Below, one piece after another: positions 1 through 11,781 of a stretch of DNA of 64,000 nucleotides. The notes beneath the pieces were generated by a model, which saw nothing but the letters and a program-made list of their open reading frames with translations, did no database searches and was not told the origin of the DNA. The stretch is from Terrirhizobium terrae. GTDB lineage: Bacteria; Pseudomonadota; Alphaproteobacteria; Rhizobiales; Rhizobiaceae. The translations under genes were made by a program, and so were the position numbers. The stretch is from assembly GCF_030323265.1 (NCBI RefSeq), contig NZ_CP104992.1, positions 1,487,501 through 1,551,500 on the forward strand. Direction: 5' to 3'. The stretch's first letter is position 1. Each line of letters starts with the position of its first letter.

Positions 1-190
1 CCCGGTCGAATCCGCCGGCGAAGATGCGACCTACATCTCTCGTATCCGCGAGGATGCGACGGTCGAGAACGGCCTCAACCTGTGGGTCGTTTCCGACAAC
101 CTGCGCAAGGGTGCAGCACTCAACGCGGTTCAGATCGCCGAGCTTCTTGTCAATCGCGGCCTCATCAAGCCGCGTCAGGCTGCCGCCTGA
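1..190 (+). CDS. asd: Aspartate-semialdehyde dehydrogenase, C-terminal end (partial)
   Basis: Only the last 62 codons are present and the gene enters from the left edge. The frame starting at base 2 reads to a TGA at 188-190 and includes the conserved tail [20 protein letters not shown], typical of the aspartate-semialdehyde dehydrogenase dimerisation domain. The enzyme reduces aspartyl phosphate to the semialdehyde in the lysine/threonine/methionine and diaminopimelate pathway, in the cytoplasm. A good intrinsic terminator follows about 30 bases after the stop, so this is the end of a transcription unit. The catalytic Cys lies outside the window. Confidence 0.85.
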   Translation, partial: PVESAGEDATYISRIREDATVENGLNLWVVSDNLRKGAALNAVQIAELLVNRGLIKPRQAAA

Positions 191-221
191 TCGATAGGAA
201 TTGTTAAGCATCTTAAATTAG

Positions 222-252
222 AAAATCCCGTCGAGAGGCGGGATTTTCTTTT
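222..252 (+). terminator. Intrinsic terminator after asd
   Basis: AAAATCCCG (222-230) pairs with CGGGATTTT (239-247) across a short loop and is followed by a T-rich run (ttcttttt). It stands directly downstream of the asd stop and before the next gene on the same strand. Confidence 0.85.
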
Positions 253-378
253 TCCGCTCAATGCCTTCACGAACTATTCATGGCCGTTTCACTGCTGATT
301 GCTTGCAAGCGAAGCGCTTTACAACGAATAGTGAGCGAGAAGGTGTACAGCAATCGACTGGCAATCACGGGTTTTCGC

Positions 379-1188
379 ATGAACAAGATTTTATTGGCAG
401 GATTGGTCCTCACCGGATTGGCGGTTGCGGGCCCTGCGGCTGCGCAGCAATGCGGCAACGATTCATCCGGCTTCAATCGCTGGGTCGAAGACTTCAAGCG
501 GGTTGCTCCGTCGAACGGCGTTAGCGCCTCGGTGGTCGAGCGGGCCTTCGCGAGCGTTTCCTACAATCGCGAAACCATCCGTGCCGACCGCGGCCAACGC
601 AGCTTCAAGCTCTCCTTCGATGAGTTCCTGAAGAAGCGTGGTGCGACCACCATCATTGCCCGCGGCAAGAAGATGAAGTCTGCCAATGCGGCCCTCTTCG
701 ACCGCCTCGAACGCCGCTACGGCGTGCCGTCCGGCCCGATCATCGCGATCTGGGGCATGGAGACCGGCTTCGGCGGCTTCATGGGCAACCAGCACACGCT
801 CTCGGCTGTCGCCACCCTCGCCTATGATTGCCGCCGCTCGGCCTATTTCACCGAACAGCTCTATGCCGCCCTGCAGCTCGTCGCCCGTGGCGACTTGAGC
901 ACGAGCGCAAAGGGTGCGGCTCACGGCGAAATCGGCCAGACGCAGTTCCTGCCGCTCAACGTCATTCGCTACGGTGCGGATGGCGATGGCGACGGACATA
1001 TCGACATGGTTCGTTCCCGCGCTGATGCGCTGGCCTCGACGGCAAACTTCTTGAAGGGCCACGGATGGTCTGCCGGTGCAGGCTACCAGCCCGGAGAGCC
1101 GAATTTCGGCGCCATCCAGGGCTGGAATGCTGCAAGCGTGTATCAGCGGGCAATCGCCTATATGGGCGCCGAGATCGACGGTCGGTAA
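379..1188 (+). CDS. Lytic murein transglycosylase, MltB/SLT_2 type
   Basis: A 269-residue exported peptidoglycan lytic transglycosylase that would cleave the MurNAc-GlcNAc bond in the periplasm. I place the start at the ATG at 379, not an upstream in-frame ATG at 280, because it gives a clean Sec signal peptide (charged MNK, hydrophobic core, cleavage near Ala22-Gln23). The mature part is one SLT_2 domain. WGMETGFG carries the likely catalytic Glu128, matching the WGVETNYG motif of MltB. Further on come GEIGQTQFLP and a DGDGDG stretch typical of the family. Shorter than E. coli MltB, with no lipobox and no C-terminal peptidoglycan-binding domain. It converges on the carbonic anhydrase gene with only three bases between stops. 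Confidence 0.85.
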   Translation: MNKILLAGLVLTGLAVAGPAAAQQCGNDSSGFNRWVEDFKRVAPSNGVSASVVERAFASVSYNRETIRADRGQRSFKLSFDEFLKKRGATTIIARGKKMKSANAALFDRLERRYGVPSGPIIAIWGMETGFGGFMGNQHTLSAVATLAYDCRRSAYFTEQLYAALQLVARGDLSTSAKGAAHGEIGQTQFLPLNVIRYGADGDGDGHIDMVRSRADALASTANFLKGHGWSAGAGYQPGEPNFGAIQGWNAASVYQRAIAYMGAEIDGR

Positions 1189-1191
1189 AAA

Positions 1192-1874
1192 TCAGGAAGC
1201 GGGGGCCTGATCCGGTTCGGCAGGCCCCTGTTCCTCTTCGAGATCGGGGCGCATGAAATCGCCCTTCTCGTTCATAACCCACAATTCACCGCTCGAAATA
1301 TCGAACCAGGCGCCATGAACGCCGAGCTCTCCCTTGTCCGTCAGCTTGCGGACGAAGGGGAAGGTCTGGAGATTGGCGATCGAATTGCGGATCGATACCC
1401 GTTCCAGCGCCGTCTGACGCTCGCTCTGGGTCATCAGATCATTGCTCTGGATCTGTGCCGCGGCGGGACGAACGAGGCCCATCCACTTGCCGATGAAGTC
1501 CCCTTCGGAGAGCGGCTTCATCGACGGATCGAGTGCTGCCTGGATGCCGCCGCAGCGACCATGGCCCATCACCACGATATTGCGGATCTCAAGCACCTGA
1601 ACCGCATATTCGACGGCAGCCGACGTGCCGTGGAACTGACTGTCCGGCTCGTAGCGCGGCACCATGTTGGCGACGTTGCGCACGACGAAAAGTTCCCCGG
1701 GCCGCAGTCGAAAATCGTCTCGGGCGCGGCGCGGGAGTCACAACAGGCAATCAGAAGCGTATGCGGCTTCTGGCCGGTGTCCGCCAGTACCCGGTAACGT
1801 TCGCGTTCGTCGCTGTAGCGACCGCTCATGAAATTGCGGTAGCCCGCAAGCAGTTTGTCAGGAAAGTGCGTCAT
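1192..1874 (-). CDS. Beta-class carbonic anhydrase (one frameshift)
   Basis: Interconverts CO2 and bicarbonate in the cytoplasm. The first part reads from an ATG at 1874 (MTHFPDKLLAGYRNF) and contains ACCDSR, with zinc ligand Cys44 and the Asp-Arg pair. The rest, in another frame, has GHGRCGG with the His and second Cys ligands, so the full beta-CA ligand set is present. The join falls in the conserved sequence FDCGPGELFVVRN. Adding one base to the C run at 1695-1698 (a G run on the coding strand) restores a protein of about 227 residues, normal for the bacterial plant-type family. I read the break as a sequencing error. The N-terminal start has no strong ribosome binding site. Confidence 0.8.
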
Positions 1875-2029
1875 GACGGCAACGATTATTACGCCTTCAT
1901 GGGAAGATCAACGGTCCATGCCGCAAGGCCAGAGAATCCCCAACCTGTGCGCAAGTCGCGATTTTGTTGTGTTTTGACAGTTGCTTTGCCACATCCTGTC
2001 AATAATGGTCGTCATAACAATGCGATTTG

Positions 2030-2064
2030 CTCCGAATAGAACAGATTCGAAGGTCTGTTCGGAG
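2030..2064 (+). promoter_or_regulatory. Leader hairpin upstream of gdh
   Basis: CTCCGAATAGAACAGA (2030-2045) can fold with TCTGTTCGGAG (2054-2064). The core is the perfect 7-base arm pair GAACAGA/TCTGTTC. It ends about 15 bases before the gdh ribosome binding site (AAGGGAGAGG). It could be an mRNA leader structure or a protein-binding dyad. There is no T run to make it a terminator. Confidence 0.4.
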
Positions 2065-2089
2065 CATTCAGCCAAGAAAGGGAGAGGTC

Positions 2090-5000
2090 ATGGTCTGGAA
2101 GCATAGCCCGAAGCGCAACAAGCAGATGGAGGGCGCGCGCGCTGCCGCAAGCAAGGCCGGCAAGGACTTCCTCGATCCCTCAATCCTGTTCGGACGCGCC
2201 AGCGATGACGACTTGGTCGCCTACACGCCCGACATGCTCGGCATCGCAGCCGCCCATGCCGGAGCCCGCCTGAAGCAATGGAACCGCGTCCGCGCCGATA
2301 TCACCATCACCCAGATTCCAGGCGTGGAGCCTAATGGCGTGCCGGTATGGGTGCTGACGGTCATCGACCGCAACATGCCGTTCCTGTTCGATTCCATCAT
2401 GGGCGAGGTCACTGCCAACCATCGTGGTATCGCGATGGCCGTACACCCGATCCTGACAATCGAGCCCGGCAAGGAACCGGTGCTTCGCAGCAATGAGGCA
2501 CCCGTCGACCCGGCCCATCAGGTCAGCCTGATCCAGGTCCATATTGCGCAGCTGAACGAGGAGCAGACCAGCCATCTGATCGAGCGTATCCGCTTCATCC
2601 TCGATCAGGTCCATCTGGCGATCACAGACTGGTCGGCCATGCTGGACACGATGGACAGCGCGGCAAAGCAACTGATGAACGCCAAGCCCCGCAAGGGCGC
2701 CGATCGCGATGAGGCGCTCGCCTTCATCGACTGGCTGCGCGACGACAATTTCATGTTCCTCGGCATGCGTGAATATGTCTATTCCGGCAAGGGATCGCAG
2801 GCGAAGGTCGAGCGCGGCAAAGGCAGGGGCCTCGGCATCCTGTCGGACCCGGACGTGCTGGTCCTGCGCCAGGGCAAGGATCAGGTCACGACCACGCCGG
2901 AAATCCTCGAATTCCTCGACGGCCCGGAATTCCTGATCGTCACCAAGGCCAATGTGAAATCCGTCGTCCATCGCCGCGCCTATATGGACTATGTCGGCGT
3001 CAAGCGCTTCGACGAGAATGGCCGCGTCGTAGGCGAACTCCGGATCGTCGGTCTCTTCACCGCAACAGCCTATACCCAGTCCGTGCGCGACGTTCCGCTG
3101 CTGCGGGCGAAGGCTGCCGGCATCGAGGAGCATTTCGGCTTCGACCCCTATAGCCATTCGGGCCGCATGCTGGAAAACACGCTGGAATCCTATCCGCGCG
3201 ACGATCTCTTCCAGATCGAGCCCGAGCTGCTCGCGAAATTCTGCGAACAGATCATGGAATTGAACGAGCGGCCCCGCGTTCGCGTGCTCGCGCGTATCGA
3301 CCATTTCGACCGCTTCGTCTCCACCATCGTCTACGTGCCGCGCGAGGATTACAATTCGCTGGTTCGCGAAAAGGTCGGCGCCTATCTCGCGCAGGTCTTC
3401 GAGGGCCATGTATCGGCCTATTATCCGGCCTTCCCCGAGGGCGGTGTGGCCCGCGTCCACTTCATCATCGGCCGCAGCGGCGGCAAGACGCCCCGCATCC
3501 CGCAGGCAAAGCTTGAAGAGGCAATCCGCCTCATCGCCCTTCCATGGGACGAGCAGTTCGCGGCACTCGCAGGTGATGGCCCGCGCCTTTCGGTCACCAA
3601 CGCCTTCCAGGAAGCCTTCACGCCCGAAGAGACTTTCGTGGACCTGCCGGACATCGCGGCCTGCGTCGCCGGCGAGACGATCCGCATCGAATTCTATCGA
3701 CGCCCCACCGACGAGCCGAACGCGGTGTCGCTGAAGATCTTCCACCGCGACCATCACCTGTCGCTCTCGCGCCGCGTGCCGCTTCTGGAAAACCTCGGGT
3801 TCCGCGTCGTCAGCGAACAGACGTTTGAGATCCATGCCGGCCCGGAAGCCAAGCTCATCGTCCTGCACGACATGGAGCTGCAGCTTCGCGACAATCGTGA
3901 GATCGATCTGTCGCGCGAAGGCCCGCTGCTGGAGGAAGCCTTCCTGCTCGCCTTCGAAGGCCTGATCGACAATGACGGCTTCAACCGTCTCGTCCTGCTC
4001 TCCGGCCTTTCTGCGCGCGAGACGACGGTTCTGCGTGCCTATGCCCGCTATCTGCGGCAGACGGGCATTGTCTATTCCCAGACCTATATCGCCGACACGC
4101 TGGTCAAATATCCGCACATCTCGGCGGCGCTCTTCGAACTCTTCCGGGTCGGCTTCGACCCCGCCCTCGGAGAAAAGGCGAGAACGAAGAAGCTTACCCA
4201 GCTACACGAGACGATCGAGGAGAGCCTCGGTGCCGTCCCGAGCCTCGACGAGGACCGGACGTTGCGGCGCTTCGTCAACGCCGTCGATTCCACGCTGCGC
4301 TCCAACTACTTCCAGCGCGACGAGGCCGGAGCACCGAACCGGATGCTCGCCTTCAAGTTCGATCCCAAGCAGCTCGACGGCCTGCCCGAACCACGGCCCT
4401 TCCGCGAAATGTTCGTCTACGGCACCGAGGTGGAAGGCGTTCATCTGCGCTTCGGCAAGGTCGCCCGCGGCGGTCTGCGCTGGTCGGATCGCGGCGAGGA
4501 TTACCGCACCGAGATCCTCGGTCTGGTAAAGGCCCAGCAGGTCAAGAACGCCGTCATCGTGCCGGTCGGCGCCAAGGGCGGCTTCTTCCCCAAGATGCTG
4601 CCGGCAGGCGGCACCCGCGAAGAGATCTTCAACGCGGGCAGGGAAGCCTACAAGACCTATATCCGCACGCTTCTTTCGATCACCGACAATATCGTCGAGG
4701 GCGAGATCGTCGGCCCGAAGAACACGATCCGGATCGATGGTAACGACCCCTATTTCGTCGTCGCCGCCGACAAGGGCACCGCGACCTTCTCCGACACGGC
4801 CAATGGTCTCGCGCAGGAAGCCGGCTTCTGGCTGGACGACGCCTTCGCCTCGGGTGGCTCGGCCGGTTACGACCACAAGAAAATGGGCATCACCGCCCGC
4901 GGTGCCTGGGAAGCCGTCAAGCGGCACTTCCGCGAGATGGATGTCGATATCCAGACGACGCCCTTCAATGTCATCGGCGTCGGCGACATGTCGGGCGACG

Positions 5001-6850
5001 TCTTCGGCAACGGCATGCTTCTGTCCGAGAAGATCAGGCTGATCGCCGCCTTCGACCACCGCGACATCTTCATCGATCCGGATCCGGATACCGAAAAATC
5101 CTTTGCCGAGCGCAACCGCATGTTCGCGCTGCCGCGCTCCAGCTGGCAGGATTATGACCGCAGCACCCTGTCGGACGGCGCGATGATCATCTCCCGCGCG
5201 GAGAAATCCGTGAAGCTGACGAAGCAGGCGGCAGCGGCGATCGGCATCGACAAGACGACCGCGACCCCACTCGAGATTATGACCGCGATCCTCAAGAGCG
5301 AGGCCGATCTTCTCTGGTTCGGCGGCATCGGCACCTATATCAAGGCAGCCTCCGAGACCGATACGGAAGTCGGCGACCGCGCCAACGACCCGATCTGCAT
5401 CACCGCTGCGGAAGTACGCGCCAAGGTGATCGGCGAGGGCGCCAATCTCGGTGTCACCCAGAAGGGCCGCATCGCCTATGCGCTTGCCGGCGGGCGTTGC
5501 AATTCCGACGCGATCGACAATTCGGCCGGCGTCAATTCCTCCGACGTCGAGGTCAATATCAAGATCGCGCTCAACGCCGCCATGCAGGATGGCCGCCTCA
5601 GCCGCGCCAAGCGCAACCAGCTGCTGGCCTCTATGACGGACGAGGTGGCAGCCCTCGTTCTGCGCAACAATTACCTCCAGCCGCTTTCCATCTCGCTTGT
5701 CGAGCGCCGGGGAACGGCAAATCGCGAGCAGCTTTCCCGCCTCATGTCGGTGCTGGAAGCCCAGGGCAATCTCAACCGCAAGGTCGAGACCCTGCCGGAT
5801 GATGCCGAGCTTGCAGAACGCTATGCTTCCGGCCGGCCACTGACGAGGCCGGAAATCGGCGTGCTTCTCTCCTATTCGAAGATCGTTCTCTTCGATGCAT
5901 TGCTTGAAAGCGCAATCCCGGACGACCCCTATTTCGCGGCCGTCCTGAAGGCTTACTTCCCCGGCAAGATGCAGAAGCCCTATGCCGCTGACATCCAGAG
6001 CCACCGCCTGCACCGCGAAATCGTCGCCACTGCCTTGGCGAACGAAGCGGTCAACCGCGGCGGCCCCGGCTTCATCCAGCTGATGAGCGACATGACCGGT
6101 GCCACCGCCGCAAATGTCGTGAAGGCGGCGTTTCTCATCCGCGACGGGTTCGACCTGCCGGACCTCTGGGCACAGAATCGATGCGCTCGACACACAGATT
6201 CCGGGGCGCACGCAGAACGATCTCTATGCCCAGATCAACCGGATCATCATCATCGGCACCTACCTGGCCCTGCAGACGCAGATCAGCGCCGCACCGATGA
6301 CCGAAGCCGTCGCCCGGCTGAAGGCGGCGATCAAGGGCCTGCGCGCAACCGTCACGGATGACGTTATTGCCGAGACAGCGCCTCTGGCAGCCGAACTGGA
6401 GGCACAGGGGCGCCGACGGATCTCATCGGTGAAATCCGCATGCTGTCCGCGCTCGTGATCGTGCCGGAGATCATGCTGATCGCCGACCGCACGGGCGAGA
6501 CCATGGCCCGCGCCACGGAGAGCTATTTCGCCGTGACCGAGACCTTCCGCGTCAACCGCCTGATCGCGGCCGGCGAGCGGATCGGTACGTCGGATCACTA
6601 CGAGAGCCTCGCCCTGTCACGCGGCCTGCAGCAGCTCGCCTCCGCACGCCGCGACATCGTCACGGCGGCGCTGACCGAGCATCGAAAGGAGAAGAAGCCC
6701 GTCGCTGCCTGGATCGCGGCCGACCGCGTTCGGGTCAACCGCATCGGTGCCGAACTCATGACGCTCGGCGAAAGCGGCGATCTGACTCTGCCGAAGATCT
6801 CCGTCGCCGCCGGCCTGCTGGGCGATCTGGCGCACGGACGGGCGCTTTAA
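2090..6850 (+). CDS. gdhB: NAD-specific glutamate dehydrogenase, large 180 kDa class (two compensating frameshifts)
   Basis: Oxidatively deaminates glutamate to 2-oxoglutarate with NAD+. The start is the ATG at 2090 (MVWKHSPKRN), eight bases after AAGGGAGAGG. The length, about 1586 codons, fits the large bacterial NAD-GDH family. A long N-terminal regulatory region is followed by the catalytic core around codons 800-1200, with RGGLRWSDR and PVGAKGGFF carrying the expected catalytic Lys. The frame breaks twice. An extra A near 6176 moves the reading to frame 3, where IDALDTQIPGRTQND continues the protein. A missing G in GGGG at 6407-6410 returns it to the original frame for the C-terminal end (LIGEIRMLSALVIVPEIMLI). 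The net effect is frame-neutral, and about 78 residues lie out of frame. Probable assembly errors. The gene symbol is by analogy and varies between species. Confidence 0.88.
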
Positions 6851-6883
6851 AGCTGCGCCTCGAATGGGCAAACGGAGGCCGAG

Positions 6884-8284
6884 ATGAGTGTTTCCGATCA
6901 CGGTGAAGCGCCGGCAAAGGTGAGCCGGCGTGGGATATGGGGCTGGATGCTGTTCGACTGGGCAGCCCAGCCCTTCTTCACCGTCGTCACCACCTTCATC
7001 TTCGGCCCCTATTTCGTCTCGCGGCTGACGGATGATCCCGTCTCCGCGCAGACGGCCTGGAGCAACATGGCGACGGCGTCCTCCATCGTCATCGCCGTCC
7101 TCTCGCCGATCCTCGGCTCGATTGCCGATCAGTCCGGCGCGCGAAAACCGTGGATCGCGAGCTTCGCCCTCGTAAAGATCATCAGCCTGCTGATGCTCTG
7201 GTTCGCCGCGCCTGGTTCGCCGCTCGTCTGGCCGATCACCTTCATGATCCTTGCCTCGATCGCCGCGGAATTCTCGATCGTCTTCAACGATTCAATGATG
7301 CCCCGCCTCGTCTCGCGTGACGATGTCGGCAGGATTTCCAACATCGCCTGGGGCCTCGGCTACCTCGGCGGCATGATCGTCCTGATCGCCGTCGTGACCC
7401 TGCTTGCCGCAAGTCCGGAGACCGGCGTCACCCTGATCGGCATCCCGCCGCTTTTCGGGCTCGATCCGGCGCTGGGTGAGGATGCACGCATCACCGGGCC
7501 GCTGGCCGCGATCTGGTATCTGCTGTTCATCCTGCCGATGTTCTTCTTCACGCCCGACGCAAAGAAAGGCCTGCCGCTCGCTTCGGCGGTTCGCTCCGGC
7601 CTGTATGAATTGAAAGGCACGCTGCGCGAACTGCGGCAGCGCAGAGGCATCGCGAAATTCCTGATTGCCCGCATGCTCTACCAGGATGGCGTCAATGGGT
7701 TGCTCATTCTGGGCGGCGTCTTCGCGGCCGGCATGTTCGGATGGGCGACGATCGAGATCGGCATCTACGGCATCATCCTGAATGTCGTCGCGATTTTCGG
7801 CTGCATTGCCGCCGGCTGGCTGGACCGCGCCTTCGGCTCCAAGGTCGTTGTCCTGATCAGCCTCGTACTTCTGCTGATCGCAACGCTGGGGATCGCATCT
7901 ACCGGTCCCGGCTTCGTCTTCTTCGGCCTATTGCCCCTGTCGATGGAAGACAGCGGCGGCCTCTTCGGCACCGCCGCGGAAAAGGCTTACATTCTCTTCG
8001 GCCTGTTGATCGGCATCGCCTTCGGACCGGTCCAGGCGTCGTCGCGATCCTATCTCGCCCGCTCGATCGATCTATCGGAAACGGGCCGTTATTTCGGCAT
8101 CTATGCCCTGTCGGGGCGGGCGACGAGTTTCCTCGCCACTCTCCTGTTTTCGCTCGTCACCTATGCCAGCGGCTCCGCGCGGCTGGGCATGACGACTCTT
8201 GCCATCTTCCTGGTCACCGGGCTGGCACTGCTCATCGCAACGCCTTACCCGGCAGACAGAGCCAGAAGGACTCCGGCTAAGTAG
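6884..8284 (+). CDS. MFS transporter, UMF1 (Atg22-like) family
   Basis: A 466-residue integral membrane protein with about twelve hydrophobic segments. The N-terminal motif GWMLFDWAAQPFFTVVTTFI and the following FGPYF are hallmarks of the UMF1 branch of the major facilitator superfamily, related to yeast vacuolar effluxer Atg22. Substrate unknown, with amino acids or small metabolites suggested for relatives. It starts 33 bases after the gdh stop on the same strand, with GAGGCCGAG just before the ATG, so it may be co-transcribed with gdh and could move a nitrogen compound, but that is inference. Its stop is 8 bases from the stop of convergent purH. Confidence 0.8.
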   Translation: MSVSDHGEAPAKVSRRGIWGWMLFDWAAQPFFTVVTTFIFGPYFVSRLTDDPVSAQTAWSNMATASSIVIAVLSPILGSIADQSGARKPWIASFALVKIISLLMLWFAAPGSPLVWPITFMILASIAAEFSIVFNDSMMPRLVSRDDVGRISNIAWGLGYLGGMIVLIAVVTLLAASPETGVTLIGIPPLFGLDPALGEDARITGPLAAIWYLLFILPMFFFTPDAKKGLPLASAVRSGLYELKGTLRELRQRRGIAKFLIARMLYQDGVNGLLILGGVFAAGMFGWATIEIGIYGIILNVVAIFGCIAAGWLDRAFGSKVVVLISLVLLLIATLGIASTGPGFVFFGLLPLSMEDSGGLFGTAAEKAYILFGLLIGIAFGPVQASSRSYLARSIDLSETGRYFGIYALSGRATSFLATLLFSLVTYASGSARLGMTTLAIFLVTGLALLIATPYPADRARRTPAK

Positions 8285-8292
8285 TCGTCTCG

Positions 8293-9909
8293 TTAGTGCC
8301 GGAAGTGACGCATGCCGGTGAAGACCATCGCGACATTGTGCTCGTCGGCAGCGGCGATGACCTCGGCGTCACGCATGGAACCGCCCGGCTGGATCACGGC
8401 GGTGGCACCTGCCGAGATCGCCGAGAGAAGGCCGTCCGCGAACGGGAAGAAGGCTTCGGAAGCCACAGCAGATCCCTTGGTCATCGGCTCGGCCCAGCCC
8501 ATTGCCTTGGCCGCATCCTCGGCCTTGAGGCCGGCGATCCGGGCGGAATCGATGCGGCTCATCTGGCCGGCACCGATACCTGCCGTCTGGCCGTCCTTGG
8601 CATAGACGATCGCATTCGACTTGACGTGCTTGGCAACCTTGTAGGCGAACTTCAGGTCTTCGAGTTCCGTCGCGGTCGGTGCGCGCTTGGTGACGACCTT
8701 GAGGTCGACATCCTCAATCACGCCGCTGTCACGGCTCTGGACCAGCAGGCCGCCGGCAACGGTCTTTGCGGTGATGCCGCGCGAGCGCGGATCAGGCAGG
8801 CCGCCGGTGACCAGCAGACGGAGATTTTTCTTGGCGGCAATGATCTGCTGCGCTTCGTCGGATACTTCCGGCGCGATGATGACTTCCGTGAACAGCTTGA
8901 CGATCTCTTCCGCCGTCTCGGCATCGAGCAGCTGGTTGACCGCGATGATGCCGCCGAAGGCCGAAGTGCTGTCGCAGGCGAGAGCGCGCAGATAGGCGTC
9001 CTTCAGCGTCGAGCCGGTCGCGACGCCGCACGGGTTGGCATGCTTGATGATGGCGCAGGCCGGACCCTGGTTGGCGGCAAACTCGCCGATCAGCTCGAAG
9101 GCGCCGTCGGTATCGTTGATATTGTTGTAGGAGAGCTGCTTGCCCTGCAAGAGCTTGGCGGTCGCAACGCCCGGACGGTTTTCGCCGGTGACGTAGAAAC
9201 CGGCGCTCTGATGCGGGTTTTCACCGTAACGCATGGCTTCCTTCAGCACACCGCCGATTGTGCGATAGGCCGGCGTCTCGATCTCGAGCGCTTCGGCGAA
9301 CCAGTTTGAGATTGCCGTGTCATAGGCTGCCGTGCGGGCATAGGCCTTGGCGGCAAGCTTCTGGCGGAAAGCGTATTCCGTTTCGCCGCCATTGGCCTTC
9401 AGCGCCTCGATCAGCGCTGCATAATCGGCCGGATCGGTGACGATCGTCACATAGGCATGGTTCTTCGCCGAGGCGCGGATCATCGCCGGGCCACCGATAT
9501 CGATATTCTCCACCGTCGTCGGATAGTCGCCGCCGGCAGCGCGCACTTCCTCGAACGGGTAGAGATTGATGACGGCAAGATCGATACCCTCAATCCCGTG
9601 TTCCTTCATCGCCGTAACATGGTCTTCATCGTCACGGATGGAGAGCAGGCCACCATGCACGTTCGGGTGAAGCGTTTTCACACGGCCATCCATGATTTCC
9701 GGAAAGCCCGTGACTTCGGAGACGTCGGTGACGTCGAGACCGGCAGCGGCAATCGCCTTATGGGTGCCGCCGGTTGACAACAGCTTGACGCCCTGTTCGG
9801 ACAGAGCCTTGGCAAGCTCGATGATGCCGGACTTGTCGGATACCGACAGAAGGGCGGTGCGGATCTTGACGCGATCGGGAGCGGGGATTTTCTTGGAAAC
9901 GACGGCCAT
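8293..9909 (-). CDS. purH: Bifunctional AICAR formyltransferase / IMP cyclohydrolase
   Basis: Carries out the last two steps of purine synthesis, AICAR to FAICAR to IMP. The start is the ATG at 9909 (MAVVSKKIP), seven bases after AGGAGAG. An upstream in-frame ATG at 9930 lacks such a site. The 538 residues are the usual length. The N-terminal MGS-like cyclohydrolase domain (about 1-200) shows [11 protein letters not shown] and [10 protein letters not shown]. The C-terminal formyltransferase domain contains IIKHANPCG with the catalytic Lys289-His290 pair. The reading frame is intact. It is followed on the same strand by nothing, and preceded 100 bases upstream by the heparinase-like gene, an arrangement familiar in rhizobia. 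Confidence 0.96.
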   Translation of the reverse strand: MAVVSKKIPAPDRVKIRTALLSVSDKSGIIELAKALSEQGVKLLSTGGTHKAIAAAGLDVTDVSEVTGFPEIMDGRVKTLHPNVHGGLLSIRDDEDHVTAMKEHGIEGIDLAVINLYPFEEVRAAGGDYPTTVENIDIGGPAMIRASAKNHAYVTIVTDPADYAALIEALKANGGETEYAFRQKLAAKAYARTAAYDTAISNWFAEALEIETPAYRTIGGVLKEAMRYGENPHQSAGFYVTGENRPGVATAKLLQGKQLSYNNINDTDGAFELIGEFAANQGPACAIIKHANPCGVATGSTLKDAYLRALACDSTSAFGGIIAVNQLLDAETAEEIVKLFTEVIIAPEVSDEAQQIIAAKKNLRLLVTGGLPDPRSRGITAKTVAGGLLVQSRDSGVIEDVDLKVVTKRAPTATELEDLKFAYKVAKHVKSNAIVYAKDGQTAGIGAGQMSRIDSARIAGLKAEDAAKAMGWAEPMTKGSAVASEAFFPFADGLLSAISAGATAVIQPGGSMRDAEVIAAADEHNVAMVFTGMRHFRH

Positions 9910-10010
9910 CGGTCTCTCCTGAAAGAGCATGCCACAGAAGGGCGTAAAAGGGGATGGGGCCGGTTAGCACAGCTGGCGCCGGGAGGAAACGCCTATTCGC
10001 CCGATCTGCG

Positions 10011-11689
10011 CTATTCGCCTTGCCTGAGCATCCAGCGGATCTCCCGCAGACCTTCGACCGGAGACTCGATGACCAGCTGCTGACTCGGACGCATGCCGGA
10101 AACATCGGCAAAGAACACGTCTTCGTCGATGATCAGGTCCAAGCCGGGAGCTGCAAAAATCCAGCTGTCGCCATCGGGCGCCCGCAGCATCACGCTTTCG
10201 CCGTCACGGCGCGACAGCGTGATCGAGGGATGAATGTGGAACCGCAGTGCGACCGCCAGCTTCTGCTTCTTGTCCCGCCCCTCTTCGGGAATGAACCGGT
10301 CGCAGCCCTTTATCTTGTCGCCTGCGGCACTGAGACCGATTTCCCGCTCGTGGGTGTAGCCGAAATTGTCCTTATAGCCGTCATGCCGGGCGCGCAGCCA
10401 GTCATTGCCGTGCTTGTCGTCCCGCCGCTCGATCTCGGTTTCCGTGACACCCGGCAGAAGGATCTGGCCGGCAAAGCTGGAATTGATCACCCGGCTGGAC
10501 GAGGTCTCCTGCAGTGTCGCCGTGGAATGGGCAGCGGTCGAACGCGCCAGATGCCGATAGGTGCGGTTGGCGAATTTCGGCGATCCGGCGTTGACGATGA
10601 AGCGCTGCCGCCCCGACGACATCTCGAAGGACAGGCAACCCGCATGAGCGCCATGCGAAGCCTCTATCGAATCTGGGCATCCGGTATCGACGATGATGAC
10701 GGCATTGCCCGCCGCCATCCGGTGATAGTTCATCTGGGGCAGAGCCTTGAACGGCTTACCGGCGGATTCGTCGTAACGCAGGACGGACATCAGCTCGCTT
10801 GCCGGCGTCGAGCTCGCACCGTTGAAGAGCGCGAGATCGCCATCCTGGTGACGGAAGAAGCGGAGCGCCGGGTACATGCGGTCGATCGTCGGAATGAGCT
10901 TCTGCGGCAGGTCGTAGCCGAGATTGATATAGGTCTGTCGCAGCGGCAGGAGATCGATGAGAATGTCGAGGATCGCCCGCGGATTGCGCGACACATGCCC
11001 GCCATCGGCCAATATCTGCCGGTCGAGCTCGCGGTCGAGTGCCAGGCTTTCGCGACGAATGGCATTGACGCGCATCGGCAGCGCCAGCGATGCGACGGCG
11101 AGCGCCGTCCGAACCCGCAGCCGGCTTTCCGCATCCGGGCATGAGCTCGCGATCTTGCGAAGATAACCGAGCTGATAGGCAAGGCTCTTCATGAAGCGAC
11201 GATAGAAACCTGCTTCGGCCGCATGAAGTATGATCGGCGAATGGGAAAGCCATGCGATCACGCGGGTCGCCACGACATTCGGATCCCAGGCAATGCCACG
11301 CCGCCGGCGCCCATGAACGCCGATCCAGTCGGACACGATATGGCGGGCATGGGCGCAAGCCTCATCGGTCTTGTCGGCGCGAATGTGGCGCAGCCAGCCA
11401 AAACCATGCAGCCGCTCGGCAAAGGCGCGCGAGGGCAACTCCACCGCGAAGGAGAATCGCCATAGGTTTCGAGAATCCGGCCAGCCAGGGGAAACCGGCC
11501 GTCGAGAATTTCCTGAGCAACGAATGGATCGACCGAACGCAGGTCCGTGGGTGCAACGATCAGCCGTTCCGGCACCGATTTCATGGACATGGCGACGCGC
11601 AGGGGCGCAATGCGGAGGCGCGTTCGCCGCCGCATTTCCCTTAAGCCGGAGAGCAGAAGCCTTCGGCGATCGGTCAGCCGCTTGGTCAC
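10011..11689 (-). CDS. Heparinase II/III family protein (one frameshift)
   Basis: Resembles the rhizobial heparinase II/III-like proteins encoded between rsmB and purH. These have an alpha/alpha-toroid N-terminal region followed by a beta-sheet domain (here about the last 300 residues, with GCLSFEMSSGRQRFIVNAGS). A polysaccharide-lyase activity is inferred from the fold, and the natural substrate is unknown. The first part is in one frame up to GRILETYGDSP. The rest continues from FAVELPSRAFAERLHGFGW in a second frame. One base is missing near 11448-11453. I prefer the GTG at 11689 (MTKRLTDRRRLLL), preceded by GGAG, over a TTG at 11737. About 559 residues. No obvious signal peptide at either start. 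Confidence 0.72.
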
Positions 11690-11781
11690 TCTGGGATTCT
11701 CCGCAGGGATCGGTATATGCTCGATCAGCTGAAACAACTTTAGATAAATTAGATTTATGTGCCGGTAGGGTGAAAAATTCC

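Noticed and set aside
1974..2006. A sigma-70 promoter for gdh (TTGACA and AATAAT)
   Set aside because: The -35 is good, but the spacing to the nearest -10-like word is 21 bases, and with 17 bases the -10 is poor.
6177..6850. Separate small genes for the last part of gdh, and a shortened GDH of about 1423 residues ending at 6361
   Set aside because: Two compensating single-base shifts join the fragments into one family-length protein. The out-of-frame piece continues the conserved sequence exactly.
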